Positions 27,940 through 36,149 of a DNA stretch of 64,000 nucleotides are shown in pieces. Position numbers and translations under genes: made by a program. Numbering within the stretch: the first letter of the stretch is position 1; every line of letters starts with the position of its first letter. The stretch comes from a bacterium (GTDB lineage Bacteria; Elusimicrobiota; Elusimicrobia; Elusimicrobiales; UBA9959): the NCBI GenBank assembly GCA_021812825.1, contig JAKAMO010000002.1:16074-80073 (forward strand). The letters run 5' to 3'. The notes below the pieces were generated by a model, which was given only the letters and a program-made list of their open reading frames with translations, was not told where the DNA came from and did not search any database.

Positions 27940-30006
27940 TTACTTGTTCTTCTTCACGTATTTGATGCGGCTGATCTTGGTGCCGGGGAAATAGAAGTCC
28001 AGGATCTCGTTGTAGGATTTGTTGTACTTGCCGGCCAGCCCCGCCGCGCCGCTCTGGCACATCCCTATGCCGTGCCCCCAGCCGCCCCCGTAGATCCAGT
28101 AGTTGCGCACCTTCCCGTTCTTCAGACGGTTGACGGAGATGTCGAACAGCGTGCTCTTCAGCGAGCTGTAGCCGAGGATGTTGCGGATCAGGTGCTCCTT
28201 GTCCACGTCCACGGTGCGCCTGGTCCCGATTATCCGCAGCGAGTTGACGTTGCCGGACGGGCTGCGCTTCAGCGGGATGATGTTCACGATGTCGCCCACG
28301 GAATAGTCGCGGTTTATCCTGAAGGTCATGTCCTTCTGCCTGATGATCTTCAGCCAGCGGAATTCGGAGGCGTGCACCATGCCCGGATAGTTGCAGTTGG
28401 CGGACGGATCCCCGGTTATCCACAGGTGGAAGGCCCAGGGGTCCAGCGGCGCTTCCGTCTTGCCCGGCTCTATGTCCGGCTTCGTGACGAGGTAGGGCAC
28501 GTCGCCCCAGCCGTTAACCTCTTTCGAGGCCTGTATCCAGCCGCCGCAGTTGGAGTGGTAGAAGGTGTAGGCCGGCCTGCCGTGGTAGGTGAGTATCTCG
28601 CCCTCCGTCTCCACGACGGCCCTGGTGGTGGTATTGGCCTCGGCGGACTTGCCCTTGTAGGCCTGGCAGTGCTCGCCGTCGCAGATATGATAGCCGTCCC
28701 TCTTGTGCACCCCGCCCCTGGCCCGCCGGATAAGCACCTGGGTCCTGGCCAGCACGGCCTGCGCTTTCAGGGACTCGAAAGGCCACTGTGAAGCCACCTC
28801 GCTCGGCACCACGCCCAGCAGGTACAGCTCGTTCTCGATTATGTTGACCACGCCTATGCCGCGGCCGCCGTTCGGATACAGCTCTATACGGCCGCGGTAC
28901 TGCCGGTCGGCCCAGCGGAAGAACTGGTTGATGGTCTTCGTGGTGGCGTCGAAGATGACGCTGCCGCCTTCCTTCGCCGGTATGACCAGTATCGGGCCGG
29001 AGAACCGGCCGTGGACCGTGCCGTCCGCGCCGGTCAGCCTGACCCTGCCGTCCTCGTATTCCGCGGTCCAGGTCTCGTCCGGAGGTATCTCCGCGTAGGT
29101 CTTGCCGCTGGCCTTGCCCACTATCTTCAGGCCCTCGAAGGACTTTATCCTCAGCAGGTTGTTGTGGCCCTGCTTGCCGGTGGCGGTGGTGCCTATGCCG
29201 ACGCGTATCTTTACGGAGGAGGAGAGGCTGGCCAGCGCGTCCAGCGGCTCCATCACCAGCGGCTTGGTTATCCTGAACGGCGGCCGTATCTCCTCCGGCT
29301 GCTTCGAGAGCTTACCCTCCAGCACCTTCATCATCTTGGAGGCCACCGGGTGGCCGGGCGCGTAGGAGAGCACGCGGTAGTACTGGTTCCAGGCCTCGTC
29401 GAACTTCCCCTGCCGCGTATAGATGCCCGCCAGCGGCAGCCGGGCCTCGGTAAATGAGGGGTCCTTGCGCAGGGCCTCTATCAGTGCCGATTCCGCCTCG
29501 GTGTACATGTCGAAGTTCATGTAGTTCCAGGCCAGGATATAATCCACTCCGGCGAAGTCGGGGCGGAGCTGTTTGTACTTCACCAGGTGCTCCAGCGTCT
29601 TTTCCTTGTCCTCCAGGTTGGAGTAGACGCTGGCCAGGCCCAGCTCGGCCCTGGGATTCTCGGCCTTCATGCGGATGGCGGTCTCGAAGGCCGAGCGGGC
29701 GCCGTCGTAGTCGGACTGGTGGAAGCGCAGCCAGCCCAACTCGCTGTAGATGTCCTGGTCGTGAGGGGCGCGCTCCAGTGCCTTCACCAGCGCGGCCGCC
29801 GCCTCGTAATAGCGGCCGGTCTCGCGCAGGCACATGGCGGCGTCCAGCAGCGGGCGCGGGTCCGCCTGGTCCTGAGCCGCCAGCTCCAGATAGGCCGAGG
29901 CCGCCTTCGAGAGATCGCCTTTCAGGTACAGGGAATACGGGTCCGCCGCCGTGCACGGGCGGGATTGAAAGAGGAGGAATAAAAGAATAAGATTAACTTT
30001 CCGCAC
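27940..30006 (-). CDS. exported TPR protein with SpoIID/LytB domain
   Basis: A 688-residue protein beginning with GTG at 30006: signal peptide (residues 1-20, ending 'CTAA'), then five or six TPR units (about 25-210), an Ig-like or beta-rich linker (270-360), and a SpoIID domain (about 365-660). In the SpoIID part 'NELYLLGVVPSEVASQWPFESLKAQAVLARTQ' (family's E-M-P-x-x-W region), 'YHSNCGGWIQ' and 'GGGWGHGIGMCQSGAAGLA' are visible. SpoIID-type enzymes are lytic transglycosylases acting on peptidoglycan lacking stem peptides. The TPR fusion suggests recruitment to a periplasmic complex. Divergent from the ECF sigma operon. Confidence 0.9.
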   Translation of the reverse strand: MRKVNLILLFLLFQSRPCTAADPYSLYLKGDLSKAASAYLELAAQDQADPRPLLDAAMCLRETGRYYEAAAALVKALERAPHDQDIYSELGWLRFHQSDYDGARSAFETAIRMKAENPRAELGLASVYSNLEDKEKTLEHLVKYKQLRPDFAGVDYILAWNYMNFDMYTEAESALIEALRKDPSFTEARLPLAGIYTRQGKFDEAWNQYYRVLSYAPGHPVASKMMKVLEGKLSKQPEEIRPPFRITKPLVMEPLDALASLSSSVKIRVGIGTTATGKQGHNNLLRIKSFEGLKIVGKASGKTYAEIPPDETWTAEYEDGRVRLTGADGTVHGRFSGPILVIPAKEGGSVIFDATTKTINQFFRWADRQYRGRIELYPNGGRGIGVVNIIENELYLLGVVPSEVASQWPFESLKAQAVLARTQVLIRRARGGVHKRDGYHICDGEHCQAYKGKSAEANTTTRAVVETEGEILTYHGRPAYTFYHSNCGGWIQASKEVNGWGDVPYLVTKPDIEPGKTEAPLDPWAFHLWITGDPSANCNYPGMVHASEFRWLKIIRQKDMTFRINRDYSVGDIVNIIPLKRSPSGNVNSLRIIGTRRTVDVDKEHLIRNILGYSSLKSTLFDISVNRLKNGKVRNYWIYGGGWGHGIGMCQSGAAGLAGKYNKSYNEILDFYFPGTKISRIKYVKKNK

Positions 30007-30062
30007 GGCCGTTATATCGTATGAAATTATACGCGCGCTGAGAAACGGCCCGGCCCGGGACG

Positions 30063-30635
30063 ATGAAAGAGGATATATCCGACACTGAACTGGTCGCGGC
30101 CTTCAAGGCCGGCGATACGGAAGCTCTCGGGCTGCTGATGGGCCGCCACAAGGACGCTGTCTACGGCTACCTGCTCAGGCTCACCGGGCGCGCCGACGTG
30201 GCGGACGACCTCTTCCAGGAGGTGTTCCTGAAGCTGGTGAAGAACCCCTCCTCCTACAGCGAAAGGGAGAAGTTCAAGGCCTGGCTGTTCACGGTGGCCC
30301 GCAACGCGGCGATGGACCATTTCAGACGGGACTCCTCCCGCCGCGAGATCCCGCTGGAAGGCGACGGCGAGAAGGCGGGCGCCGCCGACCTGATAGCGTC
30401 GGCAGAGCCGGGGCCGGCGGAGTCCTTCTACGGCAGGGACCTGGCCCGCCGCATAGAGGAGGCGCTGGCCTCGCTGTCGGAAGATCAGCGCGAGGTGTTC
30501 TACCTCCGCCACTATTCCCAGCTGTCCTTCAAGGAGATAGCGGAGCTGCTGAAGGTGCCGATAGGCACGGTGCTCGCCAGGATGAGCCGGGCTGCCGCCA
30601 GGCTGCGGGATAAGCTGGGTGACGGGATGCAATAA
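30063..30635 (+). CDS. ECF-type RNA polymerase sigma factor
   Basis: A 190-residue sigma factor with only regions 2 and 4. Region 2: 'DDLFQEVFLKLVKNPSSY' and 'FKAWLFTVARNAAMDHFRR'; region 4: 'LSEDQREVFYLRHYSQLSFKEIAELL' and 'GTVLARMSRAAARL' (recognition helix). There is no extra C-terminal domain. An anti-sigma factor follows 84 bases later and a secreted protein after that, suggesting an envelope-stress regulon. No strong ribosome binding site is visible at the ATG. Confidence 0.95.
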   Translation: MKEDISDTELVAAFKAGDTEALGLLMGRHKDAVYGYLLRLTGRADVADDLFQEVFLKLVKNPSSYSEREKFKAWLFTVARNAAMDHFRRDSSRREIPLEGDGEKAGAADLIASAEPGPAESFYGRDLARRIEEALASLSEDQREVFYLRHYSQLSFKEIAELLKVPIGTVLARMSRAAARLRDKLGDGMQ

Positions 30636-30718
30636 AAACGGGGTGTCCCGCGTTATACCTATGGCCGCCTGATGAGCATAGCTCCTGATGCGGCACGGGC
30701 ATAGCCCAGGAGCCTGAT

Positions 30719-31189
30719 ATGAACTGCGGATTCGGAGAAAAACTTATACTGTACCGCTACGGCGAGGCCGGAGAAGCCATCGAGGCGGAAGTGCGCGCGC
30801 ACCTGGTGGGCTGCGCCGCCTGCCGCGGCGAGCTGGCGGCCCTGGAGGCCGCCGAGGCTTCCCTGGCCGCCGGCGCCGCCGGGCCTTCGCCGGCGGCCGT
30901 CGCGGCGGTCATGGGCGCGGCCCGCAGTTCCGGGCGCGGTCTGTTCTCCTTCAACTGGGGCGAGGCCCTGCTCTCCGGAGGGCTGGCCGCCGCGCTGTTC
31001 TTTATTCTCACCGTCTCCGGCCACCGGGCCGCGGACCTGGCATGGAACAACGGCCTGGACGACAAGCTCGATAACGTCGAGTACTCGGTCTATCAGGCGC
31101 AGGCGGATATCAACTCGTCCTCAATGGACTGGGAATACGGCATAAGCTCCCTTGAGGACGAGACCCTGGATCTTAGTAAGAACGTTTAG
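30719..31189 (+). CDS. zinc-finger (ZAS-type) transmembrane anti-sigma factor
   Basis: A 156-residue protein. The N-terminal ~45 residues carry the anti-sigma zinc motif H28-x3-C32-x2-C35 ('HLVGCAACRGEL'), with C3 as a possible fourth ligand. A single membrane helix lies around residues 85-105 ('LLSGGLAAALFFILTV'), leaving a ~50-residue periplasmic tail rich in Asp and Ser. This is the standard architecture of an anti-sigma factor that holds the upstream ECF sigma factor at the membrane until a signal leads to its release. Confidence 0.88.
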   Translation: MNCGFGEKLILYRYGEAGEAIEAEVRAHLVGCAACRGELAALEAAEASLAAGAAGPSPAAVAAVMGAARSSGRGLFSFNWGEALLSGGLAAALFFILTVSGHRAADLAWNNGLDDKLDNVEYSVYQAQADINSSSMDWEYGISSLEDETLDLSKNV

Positions 31190-31212
31190 CGGCGGGGACT
31201 TCAGGAGGATAT

Positions 31213-31917
31213 ATGAAGAGGAAATGGATACTTTGGATGATGGCTCTGGCCCTGGCGGCGGCGCCGGCGCTGGTAAGCGCTCAGAACGGGCCTGGTCCTG
31301 ACGATGAGGACGAGGCCGGAATGGACATGCCTCAGCAGCCCGGCGGCCCCGGCATGGGCCCGGGCCAGGGAATGGGCATGGGGCCCGGCCAGGGAATGGG
31401 GCCGGGCGGCATGGACCGCCAGATGATGAAAGGCAGGATGATGCGCGGCGGCATGGGCGGCCCGGGCTTCATATCCGAGGAGGAGGTGCTCAAGACCATC
31501 AACAAACACGATCCGGCCTTCGGCAAGAAGATGGAGCAGCTGCGCGAGGCCGCCCCCGGCAAGTACAAGATGGTCATACAGATGTCCGGCAAACTGTTCG
31601 CCGCCGCCCGTATGGAGAAGGACGAGAGCCTGGAGAAGGACGCGGTGCGCGCTCTCTCGCTGGAATTCGAGAGCAAGGAGCTCTCTATGTCCTACGGCAA
31701 GGCATCCGACTCCGAAAAGAAGGAAATAAAGGCGAAGCTGAGCAAGGCGCTTTCCGAGCTCTTCGACCTAAAGAGCAAGGGTCAGGAACTGCGCGTCAAG
31801 CGCATGGAAGAGGACCTCGGCAACCTGAAGAAGAGGCTGGAGAAGCGGAAGGCCAACAAGGACAAGATAGTGCAGCAGCGCTTGGACCAGCTTACCGGCG
31901 AAGGCTATGGCTGGTAA
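31213..31917 (+). CDS. secreted Gly/Met-rich coiled-coil protein of the sigma operon
   Basis: A 234-residue protein with a signal peptide (to about residue 23, 'ALVSA'). Residues ~35-80 form a low-complexity Gly-Met-Pro-Gln segment (repeats of GMGPGQ), and the C-terminal half is highly charged and helical, ending in a coiled coil ('RMEEDLGNLKKRLEKRKAN'). The layout recalls periplasmic metal- or misfolding-responsive chaperones of the Spy/ZraP type, but no LTxxQ motif is visible, so I do not assign it. Position after sigma and anti-sigma suggests it is a regulon output or sensor. Good GGAGGATAT before ATG; terminator follows. Confidence 0.7.
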   Translation: MKRKWILWMMALALAAAPALVSAQNGPGPDDEDEAGMDMPQQPGGPGMGPGQGMGMGPGQGMGPGGMDRQMMKGRMMRGGMGGPGFISEEEVLKTINKHDPAFGKKMEQLREAAPGKYKMVIQMSGKLFAAARMEKDESLEKDAVRALSLEFESKELSMSYGKASDSEKKEIKAKLSKALSELFDLKSKGQELRVKRMEEDLGNLKKRLEKRKANKDKIVQQRLDQLTGEGYGW

Positions 31918-31993
31918 GCCGGAAGCTGTCCGAGAAAGGACAGTTTCAGCCGAAGGAAAGCCAGGACAGGCCGGTAATTGACGGTTCTGCCGC

Positions 31994-32026
31994 GGGAAGG
32001 CCCGGTCACCGGGCCTTCCCTTTTTA
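31994..32026 (+). terminator. intrinsic terminator of the ECF sigma operon
   Basis: GGGAAGGCCCGG and CCGGGCCTTCCC with a three-base loop, directly followed by a T-run. Strong. Confidence 0.88.
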
Positions 32027-32056
32027 TTGCGTTGACCCAAGCGCGCATTCTATAAT
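32027..32056 (+). promoter_or_regulatory. candidate promoter of the Pro-rich protein gene
   Basis: TTGCGT (32027-32032), 18-base spacer, perfect TATAAT (32051-32056), about 33 bases before the start codon. It begins right after the previous terminator. Confidence 0.5.
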
Positions 32057-32089
32057 AAGGGGGATGCTAACTCCGGAAAGGAGCGGTAT

Positions 32090-32473
32090 ATGATGTCAGG
32101 AAAGTTCGCGGGTAATGGCAAGAGAGCGCTGTTGGCGGCGGCACTGGCCTTCTGCGCCTGCAAGGAGAAACCTGCTCCGCCGCCCCAGCCCGGAACCGGG
32201 ACCGCCGTTCCGCAGGCCGAAGCCCCCGCCGAGCCCGCTCAGCAGCCAGAACCGGAGCAACCGGCTATCCCCACTCTCGACGCTTCCGCGTTCGGCGTGG
32301 ACCAGCCGGCCGCGCAGCCGTCTCCGGTCGCCTACCAGCCGGGCTATGGCCAAACGCAGGCCTCGCCCACCCAGGCAGCACAGCCGCAAAGCGCCCCGGT
32401 GCCGCCTGCGGACGGCAGTGGCAAGCCTGAGCCGCCGCCGATCCCGGCGGTGCACGGGCCCAATAACCCGTAG
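32090..32473 (+). CDS. small secreted or lipoprotein, Pro/Gln/Ala-rich
   Basis: A 127-residue protein with a hydrophobic N-terminal segment 'RALLAAALAFCAC' followed immediately by a charged and Pro-rich region. The two cysteines at the end of the hydrophobic part could serve as a lipobox, though Phe before the first Cys is atypical. The rest is disordered: Pro, Ala, Gln and Ser with no domain. AAAGGAG lies before the ATG (an adjacent second ATG is equally possible). Function unknown; such proteins often span the periplasm or cell wall. Convergent with the S8 protease, 7 bases apart. Confidence 0.6.
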   Translation: MMSGKFAGNGKRALLAAALAFCACKEKPAPPPQPGTGTAVPQAEAPAEPAQQPEPEQPAIPTLDASAFGVDQPAAQPSPVAYQPGYGQTQASPTQAAQPQSAPVPPADGSGKPEPPPIPAVHGPNNP

Positions 32474-32480
32474 AACTCCG

Positions 32481-33701
32481 CTATTTTCCTGAAAGTATGT
32501 TGTTGACCAGGTAGGACGCTACCGGGGCTCCTGCGCCCTGCTCTTCGGCCGGGAGGCCGAGGTTGTAGGAAGCTTTGCCCAGGGCCTGCCGGAGCGCGGT
32601 TTCCCCGCGCACTCCTAGCCCGGCGGCGAGAGCGGCCAGGCCCGAGACGTGCGGAGCGGCCTGCGAGGTGCCGGATATCAGGCGGAAGGACCCGCCCGGG
32701 AACGCGGAGAAGATCCGCACACCGGGCTCTGTGAAATCTATCTCCGGCCCCCGGCTGGAGAAGGACGCGAGTTTGTTGGAGAAATCCAGGGCGGAGACGG
32801 CCACCGCGTCCTCGAAGGCCGCAGGGTAGCCTACCGGCCCGCCGTCGTTGCCGGCTGCGCAGACCACCAGTATCCCGGCCGCCCTGGCCGCTTTCACGGC
32901 TTTGCCCTGCGCGGCGGAGAATTTTTGAGATCCGAGGCTCATGTTCATTACGTCCGGCCGCTGCGCCACGGCCCATTCCATGCCCTCTATGATCTGGGAG
33001 ACCTTGCCGGTGCCGCTGCTGTTGAGCACCTTCACCGGTATTATCTTGGCCTCCGGGGCTATCCCGGCCATGCCGCTCCAGTTGAGCGCGCCGGCGATGA
33101 TGCCGGAAACGTGAGTGCCGTGTCCTTTATCGTCGAAAGGTTCCGCTCCGGGGGTGATGACGTTATAGCCGGGCAGGCAGTTGGGGGCCAGGTCGGGGTG
33201 GGAACAGTCGGCGCCGGTGTCCAGCACCGCTACGCGGGCGCCGGCGCCCCTGGCCATTTTCCAGGCGCGGGTAACCTGCAGCCTTCCGGCGCTCCAGGGG
33301 AGCTTCTCTATGCGGCCTTCGGCGTTGGAGGTGGTGATGTAGGGCGGCGAGACCGGGGCCGGGGTGGAAACTTCCACTGCCGCCTGCTCGCGGGCGGCGG
33401 CGTACAGCTCCGCCTGCGCTTCTTCCAGCGTGACCGGAGCTTCGCCGGCCAGCCAGTAGATATCCTCGTCGTCCTCCGCGCTGTCGACCCCGGGGGCGCG
33501 GGAGATGTCCGCCGAACGGGGGGCGTCCGGGAATTCGGCCAGCAGGCCGTTGATGAAGGGGAAAGACCTGAGCACGCGGCCGCCCCGGCTCTCTACGGTC
33601 CGCGCCTGCTCCGCTGTCCCGACGCCAGCGGCGAAAGTGATCATCTTCTGGCCGGCGAAGGCCTGGGGCGCAAAGGCGAGCAGCAGAGCCAGGAGTTTCA
33701 T
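32481..33701 (-). CDS. secreted subtilisin-like serine protease (S8), copy 1
   Basis: A 406-residue exported protease. Signal peptide to about residue 17; an I9-like propeptide ('MITFAAGVGTAEQARTVESRG', shortened here to its start) up to about residue 130; then the catalytic domain with Asp in 'VAVLDTGADCSHPD', His in 'GHGTHVSGIIAG', oxyanion Asn in 'CAAGNDGG' and Ser in 'SGTSQAAPHVSG'. All triad residues are present. ATG at 33701 starts the signal peptide; the frame continues upstream into the neighbour only as a shadow. A terminator ends 22 bases before the ATG, there is no Shine-Dalgarno sequence, and TAAAAT sits 7 bases upstream, suggesting its own leaderless transcript. Confidence 0.92.
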   Translation of the reverse strand: MKLLALLLAFAPQAFAGQKMITFAAGVGTAEQARTVESRGGRVLRSFPFINGLLAEFPDAPRSADISRAPGVDSAEDDEDIYWLAGEAPVTLEEAQAELYAAAREQAAVEVSTPAPVSPPYITTSNAEGRIEKLPWSAGRLQVTRAWKMARGAGARVAVLDTGADCSHPDLAPNCLPGYNVITPGAEPFDDKGHGTHVSGIIAGALNWSGMAGIAPEAKIIPVKVLNSSGTGKVSQIIEGMEWAVAQRPDVMNMSLGSQKFSAAQGKAVKAARAAGILVVCAAGNDGGPVGYPAAFEDAVAVSALDFSNKLASFSSRGPEIDFTEPGVRIFSAFPGGSFRLISGTSQAAPHVSGLAALAAGLGVRGETALRQALGKASYNLGLPAEEQGAGAPVASYLVNNILSGK

Positions 33702-33722
33702 GGAATAGATTTTACAAAAATA

Positions 33723-33756
33723 AAAAAGCCCCGCGGTCCGCCCGCGGGGCTTTTTA
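33723..33756 (-). terminator. intrinsic terminator between the two S8 protease genes
   Basis: On the minus strand AGCCCCGCGG (33751-33742 side) pairs with CCGCGGGGCT, followed by a T-run (33727-33721). It lies immediately downstream of the copy-2 protease and only about 20 bases upstream of copy 1. Confidence 0.85.
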
Positions 33757-33772
33757 GTGCCAGGCCGTCCGC

Positions 33773-34981
33773 TCAACGAACCAGCTTGAAGGCGTTCACC
33801 AGGCCGGCGCCCTGGTCGGTGGGCTTGAGGCCGGGCAGCTGGGTGGCCGCCGCCTTGAGGGCCGCGCGCACCGCGTCCGGGCCGTGGGCTCCGGCTCCTA
33901 TCGCCAGAGCGGCCAGGCCGGCCACGTGCGGGCTGGCCATCGAAGTACCGGACATGCCGGTGTAGCCGCCGCCCTTCTTGCAGGAGGTTATGTTGACGCC
34001 GGGGGCTATCACGGCTATCTCCGGGCCCTTCGAGGAGAAGTTCGCCAGCTGGTCTGAGGAGTTGGAGGCCGAGACGGCTATGGCCTCCGGGTACTTGGCC
34101 GGATAGTTCACAGGGCCTGAGTCGTTGCCGGCGGCGCAGACCACGGTAACGCCGGCTTCCTTGGCCTTCTTCATCACCTGGGCGAGGGCGTCGGTGCCGG
34201 AGCGGCCGCCGAGGCTCATGTTGATGACGTCCATGTGATGCTCTATGGCCCACTCTATGCCGGCCACTATCCAGGAGTACTGGCCGGAGCCGTTCTTGTC
34301 CAGGACCTTGACCGCGTAGAGGTCTGCCTCGGGGGCTATGCCGACCACGCCCTTGCCGTCCCTGATGGCGCCAATGGTGCCGGAGACGTGGGTGCCGTGG
34401 CCGTGGTCGTCCATCGGATCGCTGGTGTTGGTCACCTCGTTATAGCCGCCCTTGTAATGGGCGGCGAGGTCGGGATGGGTATAGTCCATGCCGGTGTCGA
34501 CTATCGCTACCTTGACGCCCTTGCCGGCGGTGTAGTCCCAGGCGGCGGCGGCGTTGACGCGCTTTACGCCCCAGGGTATCTCAGCCTCGGCCGGGTCGGC
34601 CTTGGGCAGTATCTCATCGAAAGCGCCGGCCCACTGCGCCTCGCCGGAGCGTATGGCGCCGAGGGCGCTCTCCACGGAGGGCAGCGGCACGGAGCTCATG
34701 GAGGCCGGAGACGACTCTATCCACTTGATATAGCGGTCCTCGTCAACGTGCGTGACGCCGCTCAGGGTGTAGATGCTGGCGTCCTTGACGTCGTCGGGAA
34801 AGCTGGCCACCACCGCGTGCACCAGGTGGAAGCGGCGGGTCACCTGACCGCCGAGGCTCTCGATGCTCTTATCGATGCCGCCCTTGTAGGCGGGGTCGAA
34901 GCTGACTATCTTCTGCGAGGCCTTCGCGCCGACGGCTGTTGCCATCATTATCGCGGCGGCCAGGGTCAAGAGTTTCTTCAT
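33773..34981 (-). CDS. secreted subtilisin-like serine protease (S8), copy 2
   Basis: A 402-residue paralogue of the following gene. Signal peptide to about residue 20 ('GAKAS'), I9-like propeptide ('KIVSFDPAYKGGIDKSIES') to about residue 115, catalytic domain with Asp in 'VAIVDTGMDYTHPD', His in 'DHGHGTHVSGTIG', Asn in 'CAAGNDSG' and Ser in 'MSGTSMASPHVAG'. Complete triad and oxyanion residue. CGGAGG lies 7 bases before the ATG, and a near-consensus promoter lies upstream. Substrate unknown; it could mature surface proteins such as those encoded elsewhere in this window. Confidence 0.95.
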   Translation of the reverse strand: MKKLLTLAAAIMMATAVGAKASQKIVSFDPAYKGGIDKSIESLGGQVTRRFHLVHAVVASFPDDVKDASIYTLSGVTHVDEDRYIKWIESSPASMSSVPLPSVESALGAIRSGEAQWAGAFDEILPKADPAEAEIPWGVKRVNAAAAWDYTAGKGVKVAIVDTGMDYTHPDLAAHYKGGYNEVTNTSDPMDDHGHGTHVSGTIGAIRDGKGVVGIAPEADLYAVKVLDKNGSGQYSWIVAGIEWAIEHHMDVINMSLGGRSGTDALAQVMKKAKEAGVTVVCAAGNDSGPVNYPAKYPEAIAVSASNSSDQLANFSSKGPEIAVIAPGVNITSCKKGGGYTGMSGTSMASPHVAGLAALAIGAGAHGPDAVRAALKAAATQLPGLKPTDQGAGLVNAFKLVR

Positions 34982-35021
34982 TAGCTACCTCCGTGGAAAA
35001 GGGTCCGAAGGACCTAAGGGG

Positions 35022-35051
35022 AATATAGGACTTTTGTTTGACGAGTGTCAA
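35022..35051 (-). promoter_or_regulatory. near-consensus promoter of the copy-2 S8 protease
   Basis: On the minus strand TTGACA (35051-35046), 18-base spacer, TATATT (35027-35022). The leader of about 35 bases contains a small hairpin GGTCC-TTC-GGACC (around 35003-35015) before the CGGAGG ribosome binding site. Confidence 0.7.
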
Positions 35052-35125
35052 CTGATCTAGGTCAAGTCGGTGGGTGTCCGGATGGGGGCGGAGGAGGCTC
35101 CGCGCCGTCCTCTGCCCGTCCGGGA

Positions 35126-36031
35126 TTAGAACGGAGTGGTCTTTACCTTGCTGGTGTCGAACCTGCCTACCACGCCAGAGACGTCCTTATTGCCCATCAG
35201 CATGGTAAGGGTCTGCGGATTCTGCATCGCCATCTGCATCAGCTGCGGGTTGGAATTGATGATATCGGCCAGCTTGTCCGGGTCGTTCATCAGGGCTTTC
35301 GCGGCCGGTGTGTCCATCATGGCGCCTATAAGGCCGCTCGAGGCCACGGCGCTGACTATGGCGGGGTTGTTGAGGGCGGCTTTGACCACCGGATTATTGA
35401 GGAAGTCCGCCGGGCCTGGGCCCTTCAGATAATTTGCCAGGCCTTCCGGGCTGCCGGTGGCCGCTTTCACGGTGGCGCGGGACATGAAGCCGTTGACGAT
35501 ATATTTGTTGTTGAGCAGCGCCTTCACCGCCGCCGGGCTGCCCATCACCTTGCTGACGGCCGTGGTCAGGTAGCCTTTTTGATAGCCCATGCCGGTCTGG
35601 GCCTTCACTTTCGCCTCGTCGGGAGGCAGGGAATAATTGCCTGTCTGGCCGCCGGAGTCCTGGCGGCCGCCGCTCTGGGCGTACTTCTTTTCATTGCCGG
35701 CCGCCTGTCCTCCGGAGGACGCAGGGCGGCCGTCCTTCTGTCCGGAAGAGGTTATGGAGCCGCCGACGCCCAGTTCCTCGCCATCCTTTCCGTCGCCGCG
35801 GTACCTTACGCTGTAGCCGCTGTCCGTCAGGCCCGGGTTGTAGCCTTCGGTCTGGCTCTTCTTTATATTCCCGCTTTCCGCGTTAAAGGCGTTGTACTCA
35901 TCCTTGGAAAGGTCCATGTCGCTGGAGTTGACCTTCTTCATCCAGAGTATCAGCGGTATGGCTATTATGACGTACACGGGCGTCATGTACAGCCAGATCT
36001 TCCAGCCTGCTTTCTTTTGTTCGCCTTCCAT
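35126..36031 (-). CDS. membrane-anchored protein with helical STI1-like repeats, unknown function
   Basis: A 301-residue protein. A short cytoplasmic start, one membrane helix at about residues 10-30 ('IWLYMTPVYVIIAIPLIL'), a ~110-residue Gly/Ser/Gln-rich linker, then four or five related helical units, each containing 'NN/NPxxVxAxxxxP' patterns ('SPAAVKALLNNKYIVNG', 'NPVVKAALNNPAIVSAV', 'TPAAKALMNDPDKLADI', 'NPQLMQMAMQNP', 'NPQTLTMLMGN'). These resemble STI1/chaperonin-binding helices but I would not assign a function. ATG at 36031 was preferred: the promoter -10 (TATATT) ends six bases upstream, so an earlier ATG at 36067 would lie upstream of transcription. Confidence 0.7.
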   Translation of the reverse strand: MEGEQKKAGWKIWLYMTPVYVIIAIPLILWMKKVNSSDMDLSKDEYNAFNAESGNIKKSQTEGYNPGLTDSGYSVRYRGDGKDGEELGVGGSITSSGQKDGRPASSGGQAAGNEKKYAQSGGRQDSGGQTGNYSLPPDEAKVKAQTGMGYQKGYLTTAVSKVMGSPAAVKALLNNKYIVNGFMSRATVKAATGSPEGLANYLKGPGPADFLNNPVVKAALNNPAIVSAVASSGLIGAMMDTPAAKALMNDPDKLADIINSNPQLMQMAMQNPQTLTMLMGNKDVSGVVGRFDTSKVKTTPF

Positions 36032-36037
36032 AAAGAT

Positions 36038-36067
36038 AATATAACACCCAAGGCGATGGTTAGTCAA
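36038..36067 (-). promoter_or_regulatory. promoter placing transcription start at the ATG (leaderless)
   Basis: On the minus strand TTGACT (36067-36062), 18-base spacer, TATATT (36043-36038), then six bases to the ATG at 36031. A start site 6-7 bases after the -10 coincides with the start codon. Confidence 0.6.
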
Positions 36068-36077
36068 CAGTCCTTAA

Positions 36078-36107
36078 TTGCTTTCTCCGGCAAGATATGG
36101 CTATAAT
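36078..36107 (+). promoter_or_regulatory. promoter and leader hairpin of the GT2 gene
   Basis: TTGCTT (36078-36083), 18-base spacer, TATAAT (36102-36107). The leader then carries AGCCGGC (36121-36127) pairing with GCCGGCT (36135-36141), a hairpin ending 8 bases before the ATG at 36150; it could limit ribosome access. Confidence 0.55.
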
Positions 36108-36149
36108 TATCGATATCCATAGCCGGCCTTAAAAGCCGGCTGGGTCGCT

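Noticed and set aside
33702..34253. Extension of the copy-1 S8 protease frame into copy 2
   Set aside because: The extra residues are an out-of-frame reading of copy 2 and cross a terminator; the signal peptide begins at 33701.
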